From: Triticum aestivum
Taxonomy: Eukaryota > Streptophyta > Magnoliopsida > Poales > Poaceae
Length of the DNA stretch: 64,000 nucleotides
NCBI RefSeq assembly: GCF_018294505.1
Contig: NC_057802.1
Location: 550,955,267-551,019,266 of the forward strand
Reading direction: 5' to 3'
Shown here: positions 10,975-21,059 of the stretch, in pieces
Position numbering within the stretch: position 1 is the first letter of the stretch
Layout of the letters: each line of letters opens with the position of its first letter
Made by a program: the position numbers and the translations under genes
Notes under the pieces: model-generated
The model's database searches: none
Seen by the model: only the letters and a program-made list of their open reading frames with translations
Told to the model about the DNA's origin: nothing

Positions 10975-11290
10975 CAAAATTTTGTTGTTTGAAAGACCGA
11001 AGGACAAAATTAAGAGAGACCAAACACCCATTGCAGGCTTGATGAGATGCCAATAGTCAATAGAGAATCAACTGATCAGTAACATAGATACCTTAATTCC
11101 TAAATGTAACAAAATTAAGATAGATTCATGGATGATGGCTAAGTGACATAGATACCTTAATAGATACACCCTTTGTTCCTAAATGTAAGACATTTTTGCA
11201 GTTTAATTTGAACTATCAAAACGTCTTACATTTAGAAACAGAGGTAGTACATGGATGATGGATGTCTTTGAAAAGAAGAGAATCAGGAAC
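10975..11290 (-). repeat. Copy A of a triplicated gene-3'-flank segment
   Basis: GACCAAAATTTTGTTG, GAGACCAAACACCCATTGCAG, ATGCCAATAG...GAGAATCAA and CATGGATGATGG occur here in the same order as in copies B (from about 13390) and C (from about 14160). Copy A has no recognisable exon beside it. The rest of 10383-11330 shows nothing I can name. Confidence 0.6.
11167..11246. mobile_element. Short Stowaway-like MITE
   Basis: TTCCTAAATGTAAGAC near the left end pairs with GTCTTACATTTAGAAACAGAGG at the right, with TA at both edges. At about 80 bases it is a deleted derivative. It sits in copy A where copy B carries a different MITE and copy C is empty. Confidence 0.65.
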
Positions 11291-11727
11291 TCTGACAAAA
11301 TATTTTGCACACAATTATAACTCAAAAAGTAGAGAAAGATGGCCTGAAGCAGACTAAACTACATTAACTTGGCAAGTGTAACTTGTACCACTCCTAGGAG
11401 AGAAACGCATGACTTGCTAATCACATCACATGTGCCATATCATATCAGTACGACCCTTACAACAGATGTAACTAATTTGCCTCTTCCAAAATACCAAACC
11501 ATGACAAATAACCTTTTGAGGAGAAATAAATTTGGCAGGTTATACAATCCCCAAAGGTTAAAAAGAAGTATCAATCTCGGCACCTGATGAAACGAAAAAA
11601 GATATGTGTCTCTCCTTTCCTTGTCGAAGGAGATCAAGAAGCTTAAGTCAACAGCAACAATATTCCTTTTTGCCAAAGGGTGGTTTTTATTGGCTCAAAA
11701 TCGAGCATCCAAAACATATAAACACAA

Positions 11728-13279
11728 CACTACTACAAAAACAGCTATAGCCAATATGGACACTAATGACGCACTGTGCATGTGGTGCGCCATTACTAAA
11801 TAGTAATGGCGCACCATGTGTTGGTGCGCCATTAGTGTGCAAATACTAATGGCGCACCACATCCACGGTGCGCCATTAGTAAAAAAAAAATATTTTTTCA
11901 AAACTAGTAATGGCGCACCACTCCCACGGTGCGCCATTAGTAATTATGTTTCAAAAAAAATTCAAATTTTTTTATTTTATTTTTTAAACTACTAATGGCG
12001 CAGTAATGGCGCACTACTCCCACGGTGCGCCATTAGTAATTTGGCCCAAACATTCCCCCGAATGCACCCCACCCCGGACCGCCTTTTCAGTTTTTTAAAA
12101 AATAAAAGAAAATGATAGAAATGTCAAAAAAATAAAAGAAAATAAGATTCCCATGTGATATGTGGTCTAGTTGTTAGCAAAATTTACAAACATGAATTTT
12201 AGACTTTTTTGCAAAATCTCTCGAGAATTTGTAAAATGGGCATAACTTTTGCATACGAACTCGGATGAAAATGTTTTTTATATGAAAAATCATCTACTCG
12301 AAAAGTTACATCCGAATTTAACAGGGGAACCCTGTTAAACATTTTTAAAATCCTCAAAAACCTAACAGAAAAACCTAACAGAAAAAAAGATACGGGGCTT
12401 TTAAGATCTGGAGAGGCAAAAAAATTCAAAAAAATTCAAACTTACTAATGGCGCACCTGCCCATGGTGCGCCATTACTATCTTCCCGCCTTCAAAATTCA
12501 AAATAAATCAAAAAAATAAAAAAATGTTAGTAATGGCGCACCTGCCCACGGTGCGCCATTACTATGCCGTATATATGGCTGGGCGTGGTCCTCTCCTCCT
12601 TACCTCTTCATTTTTCTCCTCCACTCCACCTCTCCTTCACTCCATCTCCTCCTCTCCTCCACTCCATCTCCCCTTCTCTCCTCCACCATACTACCCTCCT
12701 CCTCTCCGGCGACCTCCTCCTCCCTCCTCTCCTCCCCTCCCCTCACGGTTTCTCCTCCCTCCTCTCCGGTGATCTCCTCCTCCCTCCTCTCCGGTGATCT
12801 CCTCCTCCCTCCTCTCCGGTGATCTCCTCCTCCCTCCTCTCCGGTGAGCTCCTCCTCCCTCCTCTCCTCCCCTCCCCTCACGGTTTCTCCTTCCTCCTCT
12901 CCGGCGACCTCCTCCTCCTCTCCGGCGATGTAGGCGAGTGCCTCTCCGGTGACCTCCTCCTCCTCCTCTCCGGTGACCTCGGCCCTCCTCTCCGGCGAAC
13001 TCCTCTCCGACAAAAGAACACGGCAAAAGAACGTACAAGATACAAAAACGAGAACAAAATTTGAAAAAATATCGTGCAAAAAAATGAGCAAAAAAAAAGC
13101 AAAAAATGGGCAAAAAAATCGCGATCCAGATTCAAATTCAAAATTCAAAAATAGCAATAACGCACTGCCTGGTGCGCCATTAGTATTAATTACTAGTGGC
13201 GTGGTACTAGTGGCGCACCAGTAGTGCGCCATTAGTAGGCAAAACTGGTGCGCCACTAGTAGGCCTTTTCCTAGTAGTG
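11728..13279. mobile_element. Complete non-autonomous CACTA transposon
   Basis: It starts CACTACTACAAAAACAGC and ends GGCCTTTTCCTAGTAGTG, so inverted CACTACTA termini are present. The flanking 3-bp target duplication is CAA (11725-11727 and 13280-13282). Both subterminal zones are full of TAATGGCGCACCA / TGGTGCGCCATTA in both orientations, often as back-to-back hairpins (11764-12040, 12440-12565, 13155-13260). No transposase is encoded, so mobility would depend on an autonomous relative. The middle is a CT-rich minisatellite. Confidence 0.92.
12690..12990. repeat. CT-rich minisatellite with 25-bp core unit inside the CACTA element
   Basis: CTCTCCGGTGATCTCCTCCT recurs every 25 bases between about 12755 and 12850. 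Degenerate relatives extend to about 12990, including a repeated CCCTCACGGTTTCTCCTYCC block. The period is not a multiple of three, and the long open frames on the minus strand are products of this simple composition. Confidence 0.8.
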
Positions 13280-13578
13280 CAATGATCACACACCTGGCCT
13301 CTGCATAGATAGGATGCACACAACCAACACAAACGCACGCACACAAATATCCATGACAAGGACTTTGTGACAACTATAATGTTTCAAACACTACAAGACC
13401 AAAATTTTGTTGACTAAATTAGGAGAGACCAAACACCCATTGCAGAGTGCAGACTTGACATGCCAACAGAGAATCAATTGAGCACCAAACACGACTTAGT
13501 TTTGGAGTACTAATAACATAGATAATGGTTCAGTAACATAGATAGATGATGATTAAAGCGACACAGACACCTTAATTA

Positions 13579-13737
13579 CTCCCTCCGTTTTTAAATATTT
13601 GTCTTTCTAAACATTTTAACAAGTGACTATACAAAGCAAAATGAGTGAATCTACACTCTAAAATATGTCTATATACATCCGTATGTGGTACTCCATTTGA
13701 AATCTCTAAAAAGTCAAATATTTAGGAACGGAGAGAG
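13579..13737. mobile_element. Stowaway MITE
   Basis: It begins CTCCCTCCGTTTTTAAATAT and ends ATATTTAGGAACGGAGAGAG, with TA on both sides. The interior (ACATCCGTATGTGGTACTCC) is typical of the common grass Stowaway families. It is absent from the matching place in copy C near 14355. Confidence 0.92.
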
Positions 13738-13856
13738 TACATAGATGATGGCTGGTTCAATAGCATGGACAACTTAATACTGTAGATAGCTAGCTATGGA
13801 AGACAGACGAAGACGAATCAATCTGATCACAGTTGGATTCAAGCACGCAGTTTCCT

Positions 13857-14087
13857 TCACAGATCGACCAAGCGCCTGGCCTGCTCCTCGTAGTCATACG
13901 GAATATTGTAGTCGCTGTAGTCCGCGAATGTGAGAGTGGGGCTTCGCTTCTTCTCCCACTCTTCCCACATTGCCGCCATCTCTTCCCCGAACTCGGCATG
14001 GTTGGTGAAGTAGTCGTCGTCCACCTCCACGTAGCCCTTCTCGAACAACTCGTCGCGGATCTGTACCTGGTACTTCACGAAGTCATC
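13857..14087 (-). pseudogene. Truncated second-exon copy of an unrecognised small grass gene (copy B)
   Basis: The minus strand reads DDFVKYQVQIRDELFEKGYVEVDDDYF..., ending in EEQARRLVDL and TGA at 13857-13859. It is clearly homologous to the exon at 14430-14658, differing by substitutions such as FTNHAEFGEEM against FEHQAEIGETM. Upstream of about 14087 the reading fails (stop codons in all useful frames), and no first exon is attached. The sequence is acidic and rich in aromatic residues; no domain is recognised. It is probably a non-functional tandem fragment. Confidence 0.65.
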
Positions 14088-14130
14088 AAGAAGTCAGCAG
14101 GAATGGCGTTCTTGTCATCCAGGAGAAGGA

Positions 14131-14658
14131 TCTTGTGACAACCAAGATATTTCAAACACTACAAGACGAAAAATTTGTTGTTTATAACATACCAAAGGGC
14201 TAAATTAGGAGCCCAAACACACATTGTATACTTGACATGCCAATAGAGAATCAATTGAATTGATCACCAAAGACGACTTAGTTTTTGAGTAATAATAACT
14301 TGTCTTAGATACATAGGTGATGGTTCAGTAACATAGATAGATACACGGATGATGGATTGTTAAATACTAGCATGGTAACTTAATAGATATCTAGCTAGAT
14401 AGACAGAGATATGACAGACGAATCAATCTTCACAGATCGACCAAGCGCGTCGCCTGCTCCTCGTAGTCATACGGAAGATAGTACTCGCTGTAGTCCGCGA
14501 CGTACGCGAGAGTGGGGCCTCGCTTCTTCTGCAACTCCTCCCAATACGCCCTCATCGTTTCCCCGATCTCGGCCTGGTGCTCGAAGTAGTCGTCGTCCAC
14601 CTCCACGTAGCCCTTCTCAAGGAACTCGTCGCGGATCTCTACCTGGTACTTCAGAAAG
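14131..14658 (-). repeat. Copy C of the tandem gene-3'-end duplication
   Basis: It shares with copy B the order of flank motifs (CAAACACTACAAGAC, TTGACATGCCAA, GAGAATCAATTGA, GACGACTTAGTTTTTGAG, GACAGACGAATCAATCT), then the terminal exon. It is cut on the right by the poly(T) of a non-LTR insertion. Confidence 0.7.
14430..14658 (-). CDS. C-terminal exon of an unrecognised small grass protein (copy C)
   Basis: The minus strand reads FLKYQVEIRDEFLEKGYVEV, then DDDYFEHQAEIGETMRAYWE and a tail EEQATRLVDL with stop TGA at 14430-14432. The frame is open throughout, unlike copy B. It lies downstream of the N-terminal exon at 16051-16279 on the same strand, separated by a 1.4 kb GC-rich non-LTR insertion. 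If the insertion lies in an intron the gene may still be spliced; if it lies in the coding sequence the gene is dead. I do not recognise the family, and no catalytic motif is visible. Confidence 0.5.
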
Positions 14659-16050
14659 TTTTTTGGAACGAAGGCTCAAGAAGAGCCCGGCTTTAAATTA
14701 ACAAAGCCATCAACCGGCCAGGCGTACAAGACTGCAACAAACAACAAGAAAGAGGAAAGCGGAAAGAAAAAGATACAATGTGCTCAGCAGAACAACTCGA
14801 AGGCAAAGAGTACACACCACTCTTGCCATCGAACGACGCAAAGCCAAAACTAGCTAACCTACGAAAGCGCTAGGAGGAGGGCACCACCATTCATGATTTG
14901 TGTCGCTGGCTGCCACCAAAGGGATCAAACAGGGCAAACATGATCTGACTCCGCTGCCGCAAAGGGCCCCTACCCTACCACCCGGGTTCGACGGGTGCCG
15001 CACCGGCGGCCGACGGAGTGATTCACCCTAGAATCCAAATCAGAGTGCCCCGGCTGCCAAAGGAGAGGCACAAGGGACAGACCCTCATGAAACGGAGAAC
15101 CGACCACCAAAACACCGTCGTCGGCAGCAGCAAGGCAAAACACCGAACGAGAGTTATCGGACACAGACGCTGAAACCTCGGAGAAGGCCAAAAGGATGCG
15201 ACACCATGCCCCCTGGTCAAGGATAGGAATTGCCACGCCGAAGGCCTACCGCCGGCATGGAGACAGGGACCCCAATCCCCTCGAACCAGCGGCTGGAACC
15301 CTCCGCACCTGGACCAGAGAAGGATGCCGTTGATGAAATCAGGCCACCACATGCCGCCCTCGAACCACACCCAACTCCACCACCACTCGAGCCATCCCCG
15401 GACGACACCCTCAGGAAGGAACACGCCACCAAAATGCCGTTGTCGCCAGGAAAAGGGGACCTGAGGCTTTCACCTGAGCTCTTGGACGGGATGGGAGGAG
15501 GAGTCCCACCGAAGCCTCCAACAAGGTAAACGATGCACAAAGGCGTCGCCTTCGGTGTGGCCGCCACGCCGGCCAGGGGTTTCCCCTGGATCCGCCCCCA
15601 AGCACCAGATCCGCGCACCCGCCGCCGAGATCCAGCGACCAGAGCCGCCAGAGGCCGAGATCAGCGCGGATCGGAGTAGATCGAGGTTGAAGACGCCACT
15701 TCTCCAGGGCGCAAACGACTGGCGAGGAGTCGCCGCAGCAGCCGTCACCCGCCGCCTCCGCGCCGCCCTCACGGCCAGGGAGGCGGCCCACCTGCACCAG
15801 CCGACGCCACCCGCCGCGCAGGCCACGTCGCGCGCCGCCGTCCGGGGCCGCTGCCCCGGAAGCCGAGGCCCTCCACACAGGGTGAAGCCGCCGAGATCCC
15901 CGCCGCCACCTTCATCAGAGCCGCGCGGGCTCGCCGAGGCGCTCCTCTGGCGGCGGCGGAGGGGGGGAAGGGAGGGGAGGGGGCTAAAGTTTGGCGGCTA
16001 GGGTTGGCCCCCGAGTCGCCTCGGAGGAGACGACGCCGGGGGGAGGGGCC
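14659..16050 (-). mobile_element. Non-LTR (LINE-derived, GC-rich 5' region) insertion, minus strand
   Basis: On the plus strand it starts with TTTTTT (poly-A of a minus-strand copy) and AAGAGCCCGGCTTTAAATTA, a 3' end familiar from Triticeae non-LTR copies. The 5' part (about 15540-16050) is extremely GC-rich and ends near CCCGAGTCGCC. No reverse transcriptase is found, and open frames in this stretch are Pro/Arg/Ala-rich composition artefacts on both strands. The 5' boundary is approximate and I could not find a matching target duplication. Confidence 0.55.
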
Positions 16051-16279
16051 TCTGGACGCGGAGGGCGGCATCCCTGTACACCTGCCTCTTATCCTCGAGC
16101 CACTCCTCCGTCACCCCCAGGATCTCCGCCATGTTCTTCTCGCCCTCGAGGAAGGAGGGCATGACTATGTCGTCGGGCTTGTCTATCGGCATGGCCAGGA
16201 TCCAACTGACGAACTCGGCGGGCATGCGGTTCTTCGCACCGGCAGGCGGGTCAGACTCGGCGCCGCACTGGATGGCCAT
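16051..16279 (-). CDS. N-terminal exon of an unrecognised small grass protein
   Basis: The minus strand from the ATG at 16279 reads MAIQCGAESDPPAGAKNRMP, then AEFVSWILAMPIDKPDDIVM, then an acidic helix-like stretch (FLEGEKNMAEILGVTEEWL) to RQVYRDAALRV. A TATA box lies about 75 bases upstream. The downstream partner is the exon at 14430-14658. The protein would be roughly 150 residues, soluble, without a signal peptide or membrane segment. Where coding sequence ends and the non-LTR insertion begins (about 16040-16055) is uncertain. Family not recognised. Confidence 0.55.
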
Positions 16280-16349
16280 TGCCCCTCGACTCGTGTGGAT
16301 GGGTTTGCTGGTTTTGATCGATTGGGGGAGGAGGGTCGATCTCGCGCGA

Positions 16350-16359
16350 TTTATATATA
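16350..16359 (-). promoter_or_regulatory. TATA box for the exon at 16279
   Basis: On the minus strand TCTATATATAAATCGCGC precedes the ATG at 16279 by about 70 bases, a normal plant spacing with a 5' leader of roughly 40 bases. Confidence 0.6.
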
Positions 16360-16505
16360 GACAGAGAGGAACGGAACGAAACCCCTAGACATACTCGGAC
16401 GTCGGACCCCAACTCAGTCACCGACCTGACCGGACACGTCTCCAACTGGGCCGAACCACCTCTCTTTCCTCTGTTTTATCTCTGTTTTCCAAACCAAAAA
16501 TTGTT

Positions 16506-17330
16506 TTGTTTGGAATCCGTGAAGTTGTTTCAAAAAAGAAAAAATCCATGAAGAATGTTTTGCTTGCCGGGCTCAAGATTCTAGGAGACACAGCCTCCTT
16601 GCGTGCAACATGGCGAGATGTGTTTGGGCTTTTGTTTCCCATGATGGATGGGTTGAATCATGACGAGTTGACAAGAATGACAGTTACTATGTGGGCAATT
16701 TGGTATGCTCGAAGAAAACTAATTCATGAAGGCATAAACCAAAGCCCATATGCCACACACAAGTTTGTGGTCAACTTCATAGCTGAATAAGATCAACTAT
16801 TACCGTTGCCAGAAGCACAAATGAGGACAGTTTCAGAGCAAGCTTAGCAAAGTTTCAAGTGGATCTACCGGTTGAAGGTTTCATAAAAATCAACTACGAT
16901 GCTGGGGTTTCGATAGAACATAATGTGGGCAAGGCGGCTGCTGTATGTCGAGACCATGTGGCGCTTATCTTGGCTCTTCCATGTTGTTCATTCAGGGTAT
17001 GGTTTATCCTCCGACGTTAGAGGCAATTGCATGTAGAGAGGGTCTTTCTTTAGCGCAAGATCTTGGAATGCAACATCTCCAAGTTGCTAAGCATGTGGTA
17101 CATCATATTCATCAAAGAGCTGAAGAGGACTATTTTATTATCGTTGGAGAGATCTTAGAAACTTCTCTTTCTTTTACCATTTGTAGTTTCTCTTTTGAAC
17201 CTTGGGCCTTTAATAATGAAGCTCACACGCAAGCTAGGTACGGTGTTTCTCTCCCTTTCAGGAGGCATCTGTGGTTGGGCATTCCACATGACCCAGTTTG
17301 TAATTCTTGCAAACATGTTAGCTAATCAAT
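16506..17330 (+). pseudogene. Degenerate RNase H-like (RVT_3) domain of a plant retroelement-type protein
   Basis: The first part reads WRDVFGLLFPMMDGLNHDEL, then MWAIWYARRKLIHEG, resembling the linker before RNase H in plant LINE-type ORFs. After a stop at 16787 the next part has KINYDAGVS (the DAG start of the RNase H fold, about 16890). Then come YPPTLEAIACREGLSLAQDL (about 17005) and the ending EAHTQARYGVSLPFRRHLWL, IPHDP (about 17218-17300). Stops and frameshifts occur between these blocks. This fold is shared by LINE pol C-termini and many domesticated-looking grass ORFs, so parentage is not settled. Confidence 0.7.
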
Positions 17331-18360
17331 AGTGGCCTAACAACCTTTTCTAAAAAAAAGCTATCCGTAGGAGAGCTCATAGCACTTTAAAATGGGATGG
17401 ACAATAAAATCTTTACACACAGTTCCGGGTTCGTGAACCTTCCGGGAGAGCTCCTTGGGAGCGGCTATGTCTCGCTAGGACATTCTATTCCCCGTGCAGG
17501 TTGGCGGATAACGACTAAACACATACCCCCGCTAACGGGAATGGGCTGGACCGTTAGGAGGATTCTACATTTTTCTTGTTTGTATTTTTACCCTTATTTG
17601 TTTTTTCTTTATCTTTTCATTTTGTGCCTTTTCCAAATCAACAAACTTTCTTAAATTACTGATTTTTTAAATCCTAAAAAATATACCAAATCATTATTGC
17701 TTTGAAAATCACAAACAATTTTTATTTTCATATTTATTTTGAAAACTAAGAACAATTTTGAAATTCATGATTCTTTTCCAAATATGCAAAGATTTTTTAA
17801 ATTCATGAACATAATATAAACTCGAGAACATTTCTAAATTTATAGATTAAAAATCATACTTTTTATACATTTGTCAACATTTTTTATCTCGTGGATATTT
17901 TTGAATCCATGGAATCTTAAAAATTTCATGATTATTTTCAAACTTGCAACATATTTTGAATTTGTAAACATTTTGGAACTCGCAAACATTTTCTGAAATT
18001 AATGAAAATATTTTGAATACATGAATATTTTTTTAAATTCATGAACGCTATTTTATTTATGATAATTTAGTTCTTGGTTTTTTATGAAGTTGCGAACAAT
18101 TTTAAATTCAAATACATTCTATGAAATAACGAGTATTTTTTCAGAATTGTGAACAGTTTTTCACAATCAATTTTGCTTGAAATCCGAAACATTCTTATTG
18201 AAGGGTAAAAACGCAAAAAGAAATGGTGCCCACCCCGCACATGGGCCGGTCCAAAAGCGCACGTGTGGGGGGAGCGGGGAGCTGCGCGATTGGGCGTCTC
18301 ACGTTGCCCCACGCACAAAATAGGAGGTCCCGTCTGCCTTCACGCAAGATACACACACGT
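17331..18360. other. AT-rich degenerate repeat DNA
   Basis: From about 17570 to 18180 phrases such as AAATTCATGAACATTTTT and TTTGAAATTCATG recur with heavy variation, as do similar stretches at 19390-19640 and 19920-20200. No coding frame or element terminus is seen. From 18220 to 18360 the DNA becomes GC-rich without a recognisable gene. Confidence 0.45.
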
Positions 18361-18938
18361 CTTATTTCTCAAGCAGTTGCAAGAATAAGCCAGGCTTAGC
18401 ACGCAACCAAATGTGCATGTCTTACAGAAACCGGCGAGCAACTAAACGCATGTCTCATAGAAACACACATGTGCTTTTTCCGCCATGTTTTCCACGTTTT
18501 GTTTTTGTTTTTCGCTTTTATTTTTTTACTTTTGTTTATATTTCAAAAATATATGTATTGAAAAATGTTACTACATGACAGAAAAATGTACGTGGTATTC
18601 TTAGAACTTGCTTATATAATATAAAATATAACAAATAATTATCGTGTAACATAAAACAATTGGTATAAAAATGTCCATAATAAATTAAAATTATGTTTAC
18701 GTTTCAAAAAATATAAGTGACATTTTGAACAAAATGCAAATAAAATATAAGAAATGGTCGCAACGAGTTTCGAAAAAAAATGTTCTATATGTCTACAGAA
18801 AATTTACAATTTGCATGAAAAATGTATACATCAAAACATATATTTTAAAACATGTATATGAAAAATTAGATGTGTGTAGTAAAAAATGAAAAAAAGAAAC
18901 ATGGAGAAAACCAAAGAATAAGCAACGGAAAAAGAAGG

Positions 18939-18942
<4 letters not shown>

Positions 18943-19020
<78 letters not shown>
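18943..19020. repeat. (GA)n microsatellite
   Basis: An uninterrupted GA run of about 39 units. The Ser/Leu-repeat open frames across it are artefacts. The neighbouring DNA (18361-18942 and 19021-19390) shows nothing else I can name. Confidence 0.98.
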
Positions 19021-19023
<3 letters not shown>

Positions 19024-19389
19024 CAAAGGATTGAGAAGTCGATTAATACCCCACCACTCCCCCAAATAACAATCTCGTTCACGGCTAGAGTGTTGGGAAC
19101 GCCGAATAACAACACGCTGTAGGCGAGGCGTATTAGGAATTAGTACGGACGATACATAGCTCTGGCGGAGCTTCTCGACAAGTTAGCGCTCACGCGAAGA
19201 CTCTCACGGGCCACAACTCATCAATAAATTTCCTTTCGCTGCAGCTCCCTTGAGTCATATTTCTCTCGCTCGGCTGATCAGCCCGCTCACCCTTGTTGTG
19301 GGTAAAAACTATCGGTTCGAGGAAAAATTGACTTCCAGGTTTTATGGATACAGTTGTACACTCAGAAAATGTTCGTGGGTTTAAAATTA

Positions 19390-20200
19390 ACTTCATTAAT
19401 TTGAAGAAAAAAAATTATGAAATTTTTAAAATTTCACAAATTTCATAATTCATGAATTTGAAAATTTCATGAATTTGAGAAATGTACATGAATTTGGAAA
19501 ATATTTCCAAAGTCAGCAAAGATTCATGGATTCGTAAACTATTCAACATTTTGCAAAAACATTCATATATTTTGAAAATATTCATGATTAAAAAATTAGA
19601 CTTTAAAAAAATGAGAATTTGTAAAGTTGATTGAGATGAAAAAATAGTGCAATTAATATATGTTTCTTGTTTCAATGAAAAAGGGAAGACAAAAAAGGAG
19701 ATATAAAAAAGAACCAGGAAAAAGAAAAATAGTAGCAATGGCTGGAAAAAAAAAGATTGAACCCGAAGCTTCGAAAAACCGGCCTAGAGGAGCTTCCCAA
19801 AACCGGGATCGTGGCCAACTAGCGAAGCGAGAGAGATATACATATATTGGCGGGCATAGGTAGAATAGCGGTTTCTCCCAGTTTCCCGTCTGGTTTCTCT
19901 TAGTTTTTTCTTCATTTAGTTTTTTCTGGGTTTACTTTTTTTTATTATTTTGGTCATTTCTTAAATGCAAAAACTTTTTTGCAATTAATTAATATTCTTC
20001 AAACAAGAAGTAAATTAATGAACAATTTAAAATTTTGCAACCGTTTTTAAAATTAATGAACTTTTTTTAAATTTAGGATTTTTTGTCTAATTTGCGAACA
20101 TTTTTTAACTTCATGAAAGTTTTTCAAATTTATGAATAGTTTTAAATTTTTGAACATTTCTAATTTCCCTTTTTTTTAAAATCTATCAGAAAATTGATAG
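19390..20200. other. AT-rich degenerate repeat DNA
   Basis: AATTTCATGAATTTG-like and AACATTTTT-like phrases recur on both sides of a short GC-richer island (19740-19860). No gene or element border is supported. Confidence 0.4.
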
Positions 20201-20379
20201 GCAATCATTTTAAACGAGCAGTAACTGATTTTTAGACAAACAATGAAAACAATAGATGTGCCTGCATCGAGCATAAAGCGGCCACACCAGCAAGCGGTCA
20301 ACCAGGGTGGCCCAACTGAGCATGCACACCATCGCTTGTGTACCAATCAACCCCTTAAGCGTCGTAGAGGGGCTCCCAT

Positions 20380-21045
20380 GGTGTTTAACAAAAGAGCGGA
20401 GCCAAAGCAGAATCCACAAGTTAAGTTTGGGGAAAGAAATATCATCTAGAAGTATGTTATCAGGTTTTTTGTCCAAATGGTGAATTGGTTCATTGAACCC
20501 TTCATGAAGCTATTGTAAACAGTGGCGGAGCTAGCTCCCGGCGACCTGGGGCAGCTGCCCGGGCTGCTCCAACCATTCTTCACTAAACAATACAAAGAAA
20601 CCATGATTAACATTACTTTTTTTGAGCTGATGATTAACATTACTAATCACTTGGGCAAATGTTGGGCAACGTCGCTGTGTAAAGACTTTGCCCCGGCTCC
20701 TTGAGCTGGCTGGCTCCGCCACTGATTGTAAACCCCCACATGTCCCGTTGACAATTTTGAAGTGCGTGTGCATGTGCAATGTGCCAACAGAAGGCCACCA
20801 AATTCCACTGGAATTTGAGACAATTACTAGAAATTAAATGGAAATACATGTAGACGCAGTTTTTCTTCATATGCCAAACTTTATAGCATGTAGAAATACA
20901 TGTAACCGTACAATGTTGTGATGCTCAAGCCTCATTAGGTTCTCAAACTCAAGTCAGAATTGCCCATCGTTAGTTTCTAGCGTGTTATGAAGTGACTTCA
21001 CTGCAATCTCTTCGCCATTGCCAAGTACACCCTATCCAAGGTGCA
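20380..21045 (-). pseudogene. Receptor-type protein kinase fragment, decayed
   Basis: On the minus strand the stretch from about 21035 reads LGNGEEIAVKSLHNTLETND (ATP-binding Lys in AVKSL), then an in-frame TGA, then EFENLMRLEHHNIVRL: kinase subdomains II-IV. After a gap, 20511-20380 reads LHEGFNEPIHHLDKKPDNIL LDD, the catalytic loop (HxDxKPxN), then degenerates. The order and spacing fit a two-exon remnant of a plant receptor-like/cytoplasmic kinase. There is no P-loop, activation segment or C-lobe. A hAT MITE sits between the two blocks. Confidence 0.75.
20520..20724. mobile_element. hAT-type MITE
   Basis: It begins CAGTGGCGGAGCTAGCTCCC and ends GGCTGGCTCCGCCACTG, giving inverted CAGTGGCGGAGC termini. 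It is flanked by a perfect 8-bp duplication ATTGTAAA (20512-20519 and 20725-20732), diagnostic of hAT transposition. It is 205 bases, non-coding, and inserted in the kinase pseudogene. Confidence 0.95.
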
Positions 21046-21059
21046 GAAAATTGCCGGTG

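Larger units (their letters stand above)
13356..14130 (-). repeat. Copy B of the tandem gene-3'-end duplication
   Basis: The unit opens near CTTTGTGACAACTATAATG, runs through the shared non-coding flank, and contains the exon at 13857-14078. Copy C begins again with CTTGTGACAACCAAGATAT near 14132. B and C share phrases throughout, with small indels and the MITE present only in B. Confidence 0.7.

Noticed and set aside
11728..13279. Regular short repeats that could suggest a CRISPR array
   Set aside because: The repeats are inverted, irregularly spaced subterminal motifs of a CACTA element in a plant genome; no spacer structure exists.
12600..13373. 257-codon Arg/Glu-rich open frame on the minus strand
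   Set aside because: It arises from a CT-rich minisatellite within a non-autonomous CACTA; equally long frames exist in other phases and no domain is present.
15217..16001. Several 100-155-codon Pro/Ala/Arg-rich frames on both strands
   Set aside because: They are composition artefacts of the GC-rich 5' part of a non-LTR insertion; no frame is favoured and none shows a reverse transcriptase.
18793..19115. Leu/Ser-repeat frames over the GA tract
   Set aside because: Pure products of (GA)n translation.
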